A DNA stretch of 33,099 nucleotides from contig JADMIL010000007.1 in NCBI GenBank assembly GCA_015478645.1, forward strand, positions 67,356 through 100,454, written 5' to 3'. Source of the DNA: Candidatus Binataceae bacterium (GTDB lineage Bacteria; Desulfobacterota; Binatia; Binatales; Binataceae). The number at the start of each line of letters is the position of its first letter. The first letter of the stretch is position 1. This document shows, one piece after another, positions 24,019 through 33,099 of this stretch. The notes beneath the pieces are model-generated. The model searched no databases. It was not told the DNA's origin and saw nothing but the letters and a program-made list of their open reading frames with translations. Both the position numbers and the translations under genes were made by a program.

Positions 24019-24126
24019 GGAACCTCTGCACAAGGCACTGCTGTCACCCTGAGCGCAGCGCATGGGTCCCGGATCCGGGATTCTTCGCTGCGCTCAGAAT
24101 GACCACCTGACTTGTGCAGCGGTTCC
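24019..24126 (-). mobile_element. MITE-like palindromic element, copy 3 (inverted)
   Basis: 108 bp with terminal repeats GGAACCTCTGCACAAG (24019-24034) and CTTGTGCAGCGGTTCC (24111-24126), one internal mismatch. Direct repeats CTAG at 24015-24018 and 24127-24130. The core is the reverse complement of copies 1 and 2, hence the opposite orientation. It lies between two operons, neither of which it interrupts. Confidence 0.88.
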
Positions 24127-24348
24127 CTAGAGGGAAGCGTCGGCGTGCGGCACTCGGGGTGTGCCGCGCCACGCGCGGGGAGATTCGGCGGCGGGAGCAT
24201 GAGTCCACGGCAAAGGTCACGGCGATCGCGCGCCGAGGCGTGCGGCCTGGCACCGCGTCAGACTTGCAATTACCCGCTGATTACAACAACTATTCGGCGC
24301 AAAAACCGCAGCGTGCGCAGCAACGCGGCGCGGGCAAAAATAACTTCG

Positions 24349-24378
24349 CGGACAATCCCGGCGCGAACCGGATAACAT
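24349..24378 (+). promoter_or_regulatory. Candidate promoter for the GH57 gene (leaderless)
   Basis: CGGACA (24349-24354; 4 of 6 to TTGACA), 18-bp spacer and TAACAT (24373-24378; 4 of 6 to TATAAT). The start of transcription would be about 24385, directly at the ATG (24386), and there is no Shine-Dalgarno. Confidence 0.35.
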
Positions 24379-24385
24379 ACTCCAG

Positions 24386-25840
24386 ATGGATGAGCCACGT
24401 TACATCATAGTTCACGGACATTTTTATCAGCCGCCGCGGGAAAGCCCGTGGACCGGACTGATCGCGCCCGAGGCCGGCGCCGCGCCGTTTCCCAACTGGA
24501 ACGAGCGGATTCTGAGCGAATGCTACAACGCCAACGCGCACGCCCAGATTATGGACGGGCGGGTGGTCTATATTCGCAACAATTACGAGTCGCTCAATTT
24601 CAACTTCGGGCCGACGCTGGCCGGATGGCTCGAGCGCCACGGCAAGGCGGCCTATCGCCTGATCCGGCGCGGCGACGAGTTGAGCGCGGGACGCCACGGC
24701 GGCCACGGCAACGCGATAGCGCAGACTTACAACCATTCGATCCTGCCGCTGCAGAGCGCGCGCGATCGGGAAATCCAGATCGCCTGGGGGATCGAGGACT
24801 TCGTCTTCCGCTTTGGGCGGCGGCCGGCCGGAATGTGGTTGCCCGAATGCGCGGTGGATGACGATACGCTCGCCTCGCTCGCCGAAGCGGGCATAAGATA
24901 CACCATCCTCGCGCCCGAGCAGGGCCATTTCAGCCAGCCCGGAGCGCATCCGCGCGAGACCGGACCGTTTCTGTGGCGGCGCGGCGAGTTGAGCGTGGCG
25001 GTGTTTCGTTTCGATCGCGAAATTTCGGGGCAGGTCTCTTTTGGTGATACGCTCGCCGACGGCGCCACGCTGGCCGAGCGGCTGGCGGCGGCGGCCTTTG
25101 AACTGCCACCGGGGGCGGCCGTGATGGTCGCGACCGACGGCGAGACCTTCGGGCATCATCGCAAGACCGGTGCGGCGGAATTGGCGCGCGCCTTTCAGAT
25201 TCTGGAGGGGCGCGAGGGTCTCGCCGTGACCAATTGCGCGGCCTATCTGGCGGCCCATCCGGCGCGCGGTGACTTTACGATCGATCACGCGTCGGCCTGG
25301 AGCTGTGCGCACGGTGTCGAGCGCTGGCGATCGAATTGCGGCTGCCGCTTGAACGGCGACGCGCATCAGGAATGGCGCGGACCGTTTCGCGACGCGATGG
25401 AATTTATCAAGGGCCATGCCGACGCCGTGTACGATCGCTTTGCCGGACCGATCGTCGGCGACGCATTGGGCGCGCTGAAGGATTCGATGCGCGCGTTCGT
25501 CGATCAGAATCCGGCCGCGCAGGAGGAATTCTTCGCGCGGCATCGGGTGGCCGACGAGAATCGCCGCGAGCAGTTCCTGCGGCTGTGTGAAATGCAACGC
25601 GCGGCGCATGCGACGATGACCAGTTGCGCATGGTTCTTTGACGATTTCGGCGGACCCGAGGGGCGCGTCGCGCTGCGCTGGGCGGCGCGGACGGCCGAGA
25701 TCGCCGCCGAGTTCGCGCCCAACGTCGAGGGTGAACTGCTCGAACGGCTGCGCGCGATTCGATCGGATCGGCGCGACGTCGGCGACGCCGCGACCCTTTA
25801 CCTCAGTCTAAAAACGCGCGAGGCCCGCGGGAGGGTATAA
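24386..25840 (+). CDS. Glycoside hydrolase family 57-like protein (DUF3536 type, short)
   Basis: 484 residues, cytoplasmic. GH57 marks: RYIIVHGHFYQPPRE at the very start (the conserved H-x-H-x-Y-Q-P-P), GMWLPECAVD with the putative nucleophile E154, and VATDGETFGHH with the putative acid/base D251; after it, a Trp/Cys/His-rich patch (SAWSCAHGVERW, SNCGC). The set GH57 plus a following DUF3536-like region is typical. DUF3536 proteins that I recall are nearer 800 residues, so the C-terminal region here is short; the stop is clear and the next gene starts 6 bp later, so it is probably a natural short form. The family acts on alpha-glucans (amylase/branching type); exact activity unknown. Start: leaderless ATG 24386. 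Confidence 0.85.
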   Translation: MDEPRYIIVHGHFYQPPRESPWTGLIAPEAGAAPFPNWNERILSECYNANAHAQIMDGRVVYIRNNYESLNFNFGPTLAGWLERHGKAAYRLIRRGDELSAGRHGGHGNAIAQTYNHSILPLQSARDREIQIAWGIEDFVFRFGRRPAGMWLPECAVDDDTLASLAEAGIRYTILAPEQGHFSQPGAHPRETGPFLWRRGELSVAVFRFDREISGQVSFGDTLADGATLAERLAAAAFELPPGAAVMVATDGETFGHHRKTGAAELARAFQILEGREGLAVTNCAAYLAAHPARGDFTIDHASAWSCAHGVERWRSNCGCRLNGDAHQEWRGPFRDAMEFIKGHADAVYDRFAGPIVGDALGALKDSMRAFVDQNPAAQEEFFARHRVADENRREQFLRLCEMQRAAHATMTSCAWFFDDFGGPEGRVALRWAARTAEIAAEFAPNVEGELLERLRAIRSDRRDVGDAATLYLSLKTREARGRV

Positions 25841-25846
25841 GCTCAA

Positions 25847-27808
<1,962 letters not shown>

Positions 27809-27871
27809 GCCGCAGGCATCGCGGCGCGACGGCGTGGCCCGAAGCATGCGCCGCGGCGCGGACGAATCGCG

Positions 27872-28876
27872 ATGGCGATCACGTTCGGTACCAATCGGTT
27901 CAGCTTTCTCGACCCCGAGCGGTTGGCGCGATCGTGCGTCGCGGCCGAAGCGGCAGGCTTCGACTACCTGTGGTTCCCTGACAGCCAGCTTCACGCCGGG
28001 GACGTTTTTCTCAATCTGCTGACGGCGCTCAAGCATACCGAACGGGCGCGGGCCGGCACGCTGGTGGTCAATCCCGTCACGCGCCATCCGAGCGTGACCG
28101 CCGCCAGTATCGCCGACGTCGACAGCTACGCGCCCGGCCGCGTATCGCTGGGGATCGCGCCGGGCGACACCTCCGTATGGCAGGTCGGTCTGCGCCCCGC
28201 GCGGCTGGCGCAAATGGAGAGCGCGGTGCGGATGATTCGCGGGCTGCTCGCGGGCGAGGCGATCGAGCTCGGCTGGAGCGCGCCTTCGCGGCTCGATCAG
28301 CCGCGCGCGGTGCCGGTGATAATCGCATGCGGCGGTCCGCGGCTGCTGCGGATGGCCGGGCAGTATGCCGACGGCGTGGTGATCCGGGTGGGCACCGATC
28401 CGGCGCTGATCCGCTGGTCGCTCGAGGAGTTCCGCGCCAGCGCACGGATCGCGGGGCGCGACCCGGATACGCTCTTCACGGCGCTGCATTTCCATACCGT
28501 GATCACCGACGACGCGGCGCTTGCCAGCGCGCGCGGCCGGGTGATGGCGGCCGGCTACTACGAAGTCAATCCGCGGTTGTGGGAGGTTCTGAATCTCACC
28601 TGGCCGTGTGCGCCGATCGGCGAACTCCTGCGCATCGTGCGGCCCGATTTCCATCACGCGGCGGATATGGAACTGGCGGCGCGGATGGTCGCCGGCATCG
28701 ACGATGAGACGGCGCGGCGCTTTTGCCTGATGGGCACGGCGGCGCAAGTACGCGCGCAGCTTGAGCGGCTGCTCGCGGCGCTCGGTTGGGACGGCCACGT
28801 GATCCTGCAGCCCAATCTGCCCGGCCGCGCCTTTATCGCGGGCTGCGCCGCGACGATTATCCCCGCTTTTCGCTGA
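27872..28876 (+). CDS. LLM-class oxidoreductase (luciferase-like, probably F420-dependent)
   Basis: 334 residues in a TIM-barrel fold: AEAAGFDYLWFPDSQLH (strand 2 region), GTLVVNPVTRHPSVTAASIADVDS (the conserved non-prolyl cis bulge before the cofactor site), GRVSLGIAPGDT, QPRAVPVIIACGGPRLLRMAGQYADGVVIR near residues 148-175. The pattern of T-N-P-V-T-R-H-P followed by GxxxLGIAxG is that of the LLM F420-dependent methylenetetrahydromethanopterin reductase-like group; flavin-dependent monooxygenases share it, so F420 is the favoured rather than proven cofactor. Role: reduction or oxidation of an unknown substrate. 63 bp after acs, so possibly cotranscribed; an intrinsic terminator follows at 28978. 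Confidence 0.85.
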   Translation: MAITFGTNRFSFLDPERLARSCVAAEAAGFDYLWFPDSQLHAGDVFLNLLTALKHTERARAGTLVVNPVTRHPSVTAASIADVDSYAPGRVSLGIAPGDTSVWQVGLRPARLAQMESAVRMIRGLLAGEAIELGWSAPSRLDQPRAVPVIIACGGPRLLRMAGQYADGVVIRVGTDPALIRWSLEEFRASARIAGRDPDTLFTALHFHTVITDDAALASARGRVMAAGYYEVNPRLWEVLNLTWPCAPIGELLRIVRPDFHHAADMELAARMVAGIDDETARRFCLMGTAAQVRAQLERLLAALGWDGHVILQPNLPGRAFIAGCAATIIPAFR

Positions 28877-28926
28877 ACCGGCGCGCGGCTGCGCCGGGCG
28901 GCTGGGCGACGGCGCGGGCAAACCGA

Positions 28927-28954
28927 GGGGCGCTCGGCGCCTTGAAGGCGCCCC
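28927..28954 (+). terminator. GC-rich inverted repeat after the LLM gene
   Basis: Arms GGGGCGC (28927-28933) and GCGCCCC (28948-28954) pair with a 14-base loop; an alternative inner stem GGCGCC (28936-28941 and 28947-28952) competes with it. No T-run follows. It precedes a stronger terminator 24 bp on, so it may be an accessory structure. Confidence 0.3.
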
Positions 28955-28977
28955 GTCTCCGATGATAGATTGTCGCG

Positions 28978-28999
28978 GTGGGCTGATGCCCACTTTTTT
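28978..28999 (+). terminator. Intrinsic (Rho-independent) terminator before rimP
   Basis: Stem GTGGGC (28978-28983) and GCCCAC (28988-28993), a 4-base loop TGAT, then a T6 tract (28994-28999). This is the clearest intrinsic terminator in the window, 101 bp after the LLM stop and 83 bp before rimP. It either ends the acs-LLM unit or, if the rimP promoter lies upstream of it, acts as an attenuator for the translation-factor operon. Confidence 0.7.
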
Positions 29000-29082
29000 G
29001 TTCGTTCGCCGCTTGCTCCCGGGAACATTTCGGTTGCTTCGACTCGGCCTATGCTGGCGAACCGTCGGGGAAACGGCCGGTG

Positions 29083-29562
29083 ATGGTGCTACAACTGCAT
29101 CCGATGGCGATGAAGGTCGTCGAATTGCTCGAACCGCATATCGAAAGACAGGGCTTTGAGCTCGTGGGGATCGACTTTCGCAAGGGTACGCGCAGCTCGC
29201 TGCTGCGTCTGCTGGTTGATCGGCCGGGCGGCGGTATCGCGCTCAGCGATCTCGAGGTGCTGAGCCCGATGATCGGCGACCTGCTCGATGTCTACGATCC
29301 GATCGACGGGCACTATCTGCTCGAGGTGGCGTCGCCGGGCGTGAATCGTCCGCTGACCAAGCTCAAGCATTTCGAGGATTTTTGCGGCCAGCGCGTGCGT
29401 ATAAAGACCCATCGGCCGCGCGCCGGGCGCAAGCTCTTCCAGGGCGTGCTGGTGGCGGTCGACCAGGCGGGGGTCGAGCTCGACGACGATCAGGGCCATG
29501 TGCGCGAGCGCTTCGGCTTTGACGAAATCCAGGGAGCGAACTACGAGCATAAGTTTGACTAA
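29083..29562 (+). CDS. rimP: Ribosome maturation factor RimP
   Basis: 159 residues from the ATG at 29083 (a GTG one codon earlier is equally possible). RimP signature VELLEPHIERQGFELVGIDF, then YLLEVASPGVNRPLTK, where the LEV-SPG-N-RPL motif is diagnostic, and a C-terminal SH3-like end (GFDEIQGANYEHKF). It binds the small ribosomal subunit and is needed for 30S assembly at pseudoknot and S12 stages. It is the usual first gene of the rimP-nusA-ylxR-infB operon; the gap to nusA is 99 bp. An intrinsic terminator/attenuator stands upstream. Confidence 0.93.
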   Translation: MVLQLHPMAMKVVELLEPHIERQGFELVGIDFRKGTRSSLLRLLVDRPGGGIALSDLEVLSPMIGDLLDVYDPIDGHYLLEVASPGVNRPLTKLKHFEDFCGQRVRIKTHRPRAGRKLFQGVLVAVDQAGVELDDDQGHVRERFGFDEIQGANYEHKFD

Positions 29563-29661
29563 ACCATTTTGCGGCAACGCTGCGGAAGCGCCGCGGATCG
29601 GCGCCGGCGCCGCGATCCACGGGTCGGCGGCGCGGCCCAGTCCACGCCCACAGGAGGCGCT

Positions 29662-31110
29662 ATGTCGGTCGATCTGAACCGGGTAATCGAGTCGGTCTCG
29701 AAGGAAAAAGGCATCGACAAGTCGATCGTGGTCAACGCGGTCGAGGAGATGATGCATTCGGCGGCGCGCCGGACCTTTGGCCCGGACCGCAATATAGAGT
29801 CGCGCTTCAATCCGGATATCGGCGAGATCGAGCTGTTCGAAATCAAGACCGTGGTCGAGACCGCCGCCAATCTGGCCTCCGAGGTGATGCTCGAGGAGGC
29901 GCGGACCAAGTACGATCCCGAGGCCCAGGCCGGCGACGAGATATTGATTAAGCTCGACACCGCGACGATGGGGCGGATCGCGGCGCAGGCGGCCAAGCAG
30001 AACCTGATTCAGCATATCCGCGACGCCGAGCGCAAACAGATCTACAACGAGTATAAAGATCGCCGCGACGAGATCGTCTCGGGCATCGTGCAGCGCTTCG
30101 AGCGCAAGAACATGATCGTCAATCTCGGCCGCACCGAGGCGATTTTGCCCGAGAAGGAGCAGATTCCCCACGAGCGCTATCGCCAGGGCGATCGCATCCG
30201 CGCGCTGATTCTCGACGTCGACCTGTCGGAAAAGGGGCTCTCGATCGTGCTCTCGCGCACCTCGACCACCTTCCTGATGAAGCTCTTCGAGCAGGAGGTG
30301 CCGGAGATCTACGAGGGTATCGTCGAAATCCGCCAGAGCGCGCGCGAGCCGGGCGGCCGCGCCAAGGTCGCGGTCTATTCCAAGGACAGCGACGTCGATC
30401 CGGTCGGCGCCTGCGTCGGCATGAAGGGCACGCGCGTGCAATCGGTGGTGCAGGAGCTGCGCGGCGAAAAGATCGATATCGTGCCGTGGACCGACGATCA
30501 GGCCGAACTGGTCTGCCGCGCGCTCGCACCGGCCAAGGTCTCGAAGGTGATTATCGACGAGGACGAGCACGCGATGGAGGTGATCGTGCCCGACGATCAG
30601 CTCTCGCTGGCGATTGGCAAGCGCGGCCAGAACGTCCGCCTGGCCTACCGGCTGTCGGGATGGAAGCTCGACGTGCGCGGCGACTCCGAGGCCGAAGAGG
30701 AGGCCCGCGCGGCGCGCGCTTCGCTCAACGCGATCCCGGGCATCGGCGATATCAACGCCGAATTGCTCTACCAGTGGGGCTATCGATCGGCCGAGCAGTT
30801 GTCCGAGGCGAACGAGGAAAATTTCGAGGTCGAGGGAATTACGCCCGAGCGCGCGCGCCAGGTAATTCTGGCGGCGCGCGACTGGGTCGAGAACAAGCGC
30901 CGGATCGAAGAGGAAAAGGCCGCCGCCGCCGAGGCGCTCGAAATCGCCGAAGCCGCGGGGCTGGCGGAAGCTGGCGCGGCGGCGCCCGAGGGCGACGCTC
31001 CGGCCGAAGCGGTCGATGCGGCGGCCGAGGTGGTGGTCGATGCGGCCGAAGCCGCGGCGCCGGATATGGCGATCGCCGGCGACAGTGGCGATGCGGATGC
31101 CAAATCCTAG
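29662..31110 (+). CDS. nusA: Transcription termination/antitermination factor NusA
   Basis: 482 residues from the ATG at 29662, with AGGAGG at 29652-29657; an earlier in-frame start at 29569 would add a basic leader. N-terminal RNA-polymerase domain (NRVIESVSKEKGIDKSIVV), an S1 domain about residues 130-200, two KH domains (AVYSKDSDVDPVGACVGMKG, then DQLSLAIGKRGQNVRLAYRL), and a C-terminal Helix-hairpin-Helix repeat (IPGIGDINAELLYQWGY). After this come ~60 residues rich in Ala and acidic residues (AEAAGLAEAGAAAPEGD region), a tail not found in E. coli NusA. Binds RNA polymerase in pausing, termination and rRNA antitermination. ylxR overlaps its 3' end. Confidence 0.95.
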   Translation: MSVDLNRVIESVSKEKGIDKSIVVNAVEEMMHSAARRTFGPDRNIESRFNPDIGEIELFEIKTVVETAANLASEVMLEEARTKYDPEAQAGDEILIKLDTATMGRIAAQAAKQNLIQHIRDAERKQIYNEYKDRRDEIVSGIVQRFERKNMIVNLGRTEAILPEKEQIPHERYRQGDRIRALILDVDLSEKGLSIVLSRTSTTFLMKLFEQEVPEIYEGIVEIRQSAREPGGRAKVAVYSKDSDVDPVGACVGMKGTRVQSVVQELRGEKIDIVPWTDDQAELVCRALAPAKVSKVIIDEDEHAMEVIVPDDQLSLAIGKRGQNVRLAYRLSGWKLDVRGDSEAEEEARAARASLNAIPGIGDINAELLYQWGYRSAEQLSEANEENFEVEGITPERARQVILAARDWVENKRRIEEEKAAAAEALEIAEAAGLAEAGAAAPEGDAPAEAVDAAAEVVVDAAEAAAPDMAIAGDSGDADAKS

Positions 31111-31384
31111 TCCGCTACGCACCTGCCTGGGCTGCATGGGCCGCGACCTGCAAGCGGCGATGATCCGAATCGCCGCGGCGGACGGGGTTTTGCGGCTCGA
31201 CGAGGGCGTGCGCAGCGCGGGGCGCGGCGGCTATCTGCATCGGCGCGACGTGTGCCTGGTGCGGTTCGAGCGGAGTCGAGTGAAAGAGTTTCGTTCCTTA
31301 AGGCGCCGGATTGGCCTTGACGAACGCCGTCAGTTAACGGAATTGATCCGAATTCGGCTGGCTAGCGCAGCCGCGTTGGAATAA
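31097..31384 (+). CDS. ylxR: YlxR family RNA-binding protein (DUF448)
   Basis: 95 residues from ATG 31097 (ATG 31091 two codons earlier also possible), overlapping the nusA stop by about 14 bp. Marks: [18 protein letters not shown], with the R-x-C-x-x-C motif, [12 protein letters not shown], and a basic C-terminal helix ([20 protein letters not shown]). YlxR/RnpM was shown to bind RNase P RNA in some Firmicutes and is nearly always placed between nusA and infB, as here. Start of infB follows after 10 bp. The two Cys plus the later Cys are the usual ones. Confidence 0.88.
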   Translation: MPNPSPLRTCLGCMGRDLQAAMIRIAAADGVLRLDEGVRSAGRGGYLHRRDVCLVRFERSRVKEFRSLRRRIGLDERRQLTELIRIRLASAAALE

Positions 31385-31394
31385 AATAGGTAAG

Positions 31395-33099
31395 ATGGCG
31401 CGAAAGCGGATAAAGACCCTTGCCCATGAATGGGCTGTGCCCCTGGAAGACGTGCTGGCCAGTTGCGCCCGGCTGCGCCTGCCGCACGCTCATTCCGAAT
31501 CGAGCCTGCTGTCGCAGGAAGAGACCGACCGCGTACGCGCCGATCTCGACGAGCAGACCCATCGCGAGACCTTGCTGCGGCGCGAGACGGTAGTCGAAAC
31601 CAGCGCGGGCAAGGTGGTCGAGAAGCGGCTCAACGCCACCGTGATGCGGCGGCGCCATGCCGAGCCCGATCCGGGTCAGGCGCCCGCCGCGCCCGCCGAG
31701 CCATTCCATTTTGAAGTCGATAGTCTGGCGCGCGACGACGCGTTCGACGCGCCGATTTTTGAAGAGCCGCCGCCGCCCGAGATCGAGCTGCCCGAACCGG
31801 TGCTCGAGGCGCCGGCACCAATCGACGCGCATGAAGCGAACGGCCATGCTGGCGCCGCGGTCGCGGCGCCGGAGCCGGCGGCGATCGCCACGGACGAGGG
31901 CGCCGCAGTCGCGATGCCAGCCGGCGAGGCCGCACCCGCATTGCCGGGCGAGGAAGCGGCAACCGCGCCGCCCGCCGCGATCCCGGCGGCCGCCGCGCGC
32001 GCGCCGGTGGCCAAGCCGCCGCCCGCCCGTCACGGCCAGCGCCCCACGCCGCCGCCGCCCGCTCCGGGAGCGTTTCGCCCCGGCGGAATGCCGGTGGGCC
32101 GCGCACTGCGCGAAAGTGCGCCGGTGCGCAATCTCGCGCCAGGGTCGAGCGCCTCGCAGGCGCGCCGGTTCGATTCGGGGACCAATGAAAATTCGGATCC
32201 GGGCCGCACGATCAATCTGACCAGTTCCGCTCATGCCTCCGCGCCGAGCCTCGATGACGGGCAGCGCGGACCGAAGGTGCTGGGCAAGATCGATCTGCGC
32301 AAACCGGCAACGCCGGCGCCGCGTCCGGCCACGACCATGACTCCGTCACGGCCCGGTGGGCCGCCGCGGCCCGCGGTGGGCGGACGCTTTGGCGCTGGCG
32401 GCGCGGCGTCGCAGCCGCAGCCGCCCGGCTTTGGCGGCGGACCGCCGCCGCCCGAATCGGCCAAGCCCGGCGCCGCGCGCACCATCAAGAAAAAGCGCGT
32501 GGTCAAGAAGGGTCCGACCGACGTTGCCGCCGAGCGCGAGATGCGCGGCCTGCGCGTGCCCAAGAAGCGGCGCGCACTGCCCGGCAAGGAGCAGCGCAAG
32601 ACCGAGATCACGACGCCCAAAGCCTCCAAGCGCGTGGTGCGGATTACCGAAGGCGTGACCGTCGCCGACTTCGCCCACAACATGGGTGTGAAGGCCGGCG
32701 AGATTATCCGCAAGCTGATGGATATGGGCGTGATGTCGACGCTCAACCAGACGCTCGACGTCGACACCGCGACGCTGGTCGCCAGCGAGTTCGGCTACAG
32801 CGTCGAGAACGTCGGCTTCGACGCCGAGTCCGCAATCGAAGACCGCGAGGATGTGGTCCCGGGCGTGGCGGTTACGCGCCCGCCGGTGGTCACGATCATG
32901 GGCCACGTCGACCACGGCAAAACTTCGCTGCTCGACGCGATTCGCCATACCAACGTGACCGAGCGCGAATTCGGCGGTATCACGCAGCATATCGGCGCGT
33001 ACATGGTCGAGATCAATAATCGCAAGATCAGCTTCGTCGATACGCCCGGCCATGAGGCGTTCACCGCGATGCGCGCGCGCGGCGCCAAGGTCACCGATA
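31395..33099 (+). CDS. infB: Translation initiation factor IF-2, 5' part (gene runs off the window)
   Basis: The ATG at 31395 begins [19 protein letters not shown], an IF2N-type N-terminal segment. The reading frame stays open to the window end (568 codons). After an N-domain stretch comes a very long (roughly 300-residue) Pro/Ala/Gly/Arg-rich low-complexity region, then a second IF2N domain ([28 protein letters not shown]) and the G-domain: G1 GHVDHGKTS (503-511), G2 region [10 protein letters not shown], and G3 DTPGHE. The last codons read [10 protein letters not shown]-2 brings initiator tRNA to the 30S ribosome and promotes subunit joining with GTP. Start chosen at 31395 because it lies 10 bp after ylxR with AGGTAAG upstream. 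The 3' end is off-window. Confidence 0.93.
   Translation, partial: MARKRIKTLAHEWAVPLEDVLASCARLRLPHAHSESSLLSQEETDRVRADLDEQTHRETLLRRETVVETSAGKVVEKRLNATVMRRRHAEPDPGQAPAAPAEPFHFEVDSLARDDAFDAPIFEEPPPPEIELPEPVLEAPAPIDAHEANGHAGAAVAAPEPAAIATDEGAAVAMPAGEAAPALPGEEAATAPPAAIPAAAARAPVAKPPPARHGQRPTPPPPAPGAFRPGGMPVGRALRESAPVRNLAPGSSASQARRFDSGTNENSDPGRTINLTSSAHASAPSLDDGQRGPKVLGKIDLRKPATPAPRPATTMTPSRPGGPPRPAVGGRFGAGGAASQPQPPGFGGGPPPPESAKPGAARTIKKKRVVKKGPTDVAAEREMRGLRVPKKRRALPGKEQRKTEITTPKASKRVVRITEGVTVADFAHNMGVKAGEIIRKLMDMGVMSTLNQTLDVDTATLVASEFGYSVENVGFDAESAIEDREDVVPGVAVTRPPVVTIMGHVDHGKTSLLDAIRHTNVTEREFGGITQHIGAYMVEINNRKISFVDTPGHEAFTAMRARGAKVTD

Larger units (their letters stand above)
23950..24385. other. 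436-bp gene-free interval containing MITE copy 3
   Basis: Between the HadB-like gene and the GH57 gene. It contains MITE copy 3 (24019-24126) and, at its right end, a candidate promoter. The section 24131-24345 is AT-richer towards its end but shows no coding frame or RNA I can support; short frames crossing the MITE are artefacts of the repeat. Confidence 0.6.

Noticed and set aside
24015..24253. Short minus-strand frames crossing MITE copy 3 (and similar ones over copies 1 and 2)
   Set aside because: They translate the repeat itself (peptide strings like HSERSEES), the usual artefact of this kind of palindrome, with no ribosome site.
29089..31137. Very long antisense open frame (~680 codons) under rimP-nusA
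   Set aside because: It lies opposite clearly recognised genes and has Arg/His/Asp-heavy composition without domains; high GC makes such frames common. The same reason applies to long antisense frames at 3661-5232, 7498-9273, 9152-10501, 21561-23087, 24290-25609 and 26108-27616.

Overview
The window is about 33 kb of high-GC (visibly well above 60 %) Gram-negative bacterial chromosome. The gene repertoire includes CaiB/BaiF CoA-transferase, acyl-CoA dehydrogenase, paired MaoC-type hydratases, a luciferase-like F420-type oxidoreductase, DUF1329 secreted protein, GH57/DUF3536 protein and several SDRs beside a core rimP-nusA-ylxR-infB operon. This best resembles an uncultured Binatota/Desulfobacterota-like lineage. 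That placement is an inference from gene content, not from a marker-gene comparison. Coding density is high, and long antisense open frames caused by GC bias were discarded.

Layout. (a) 1-5346, + strand: the 3' end of an asparagine-synthetase-type cyclase, an HprK-like kinase, a NTP_transf_5 nucleotidyltransferase and an ABC exporter. This gene set matches kinase-containing (paeninodin-like) lasso-peptide clusters; the precursor and the B protein(s) would lie upstream of the window. (b) 5478-10366, +: a signal-less HtrA protease, a secreted DUF1329 protein with a small secreted NTF2-like protein, and a class III CoA-transferase. (c) 10434-14971, - strand: ABC-F ATPase, AmgK-like sugar kinase, MurU-like nucleotidyltransferase (peptidoglycan recycling) and an EthD protein. 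(d) 15247-20608, mixed strands: small hypotheticals, two SDRs (one lacking the catalytic Tyr), a secreted PKD protein, an exported beta-carbonic anhydrase, and a TPR lipoprotein. (e) 20843-23949, +: a beta-oxidation-like module (SDR, acyl-CoA dehydrogenase, HadA/HadB-like hydratase pair). (f) 24386-28876, +: GH57/DUF3536 protein, acetyl-CoA synthetase, LLM oxidoreductase. (g) 29083-end, +: rimP, nusA, ylxR and the 5' part of infB.

Three copies of a ~108 bp palindromic non-coding element (17388, 19860, 24019) share a 16-bp terminal inverted repeat and are each flanked by a 4-bp CTAR direct repeat. This is a MITE-like family probably mobilised in trans by an IS5-type transposase; one copy begins at the stop codon of the lipoprotein gene. 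Several genes have -10-like hexamers only a few bases before the ATG and no Shine-Dalgarno sequence, suggesting leaderless mRNAs. No tRNA, rRNA, CRISPR array or transposase gene was seen.
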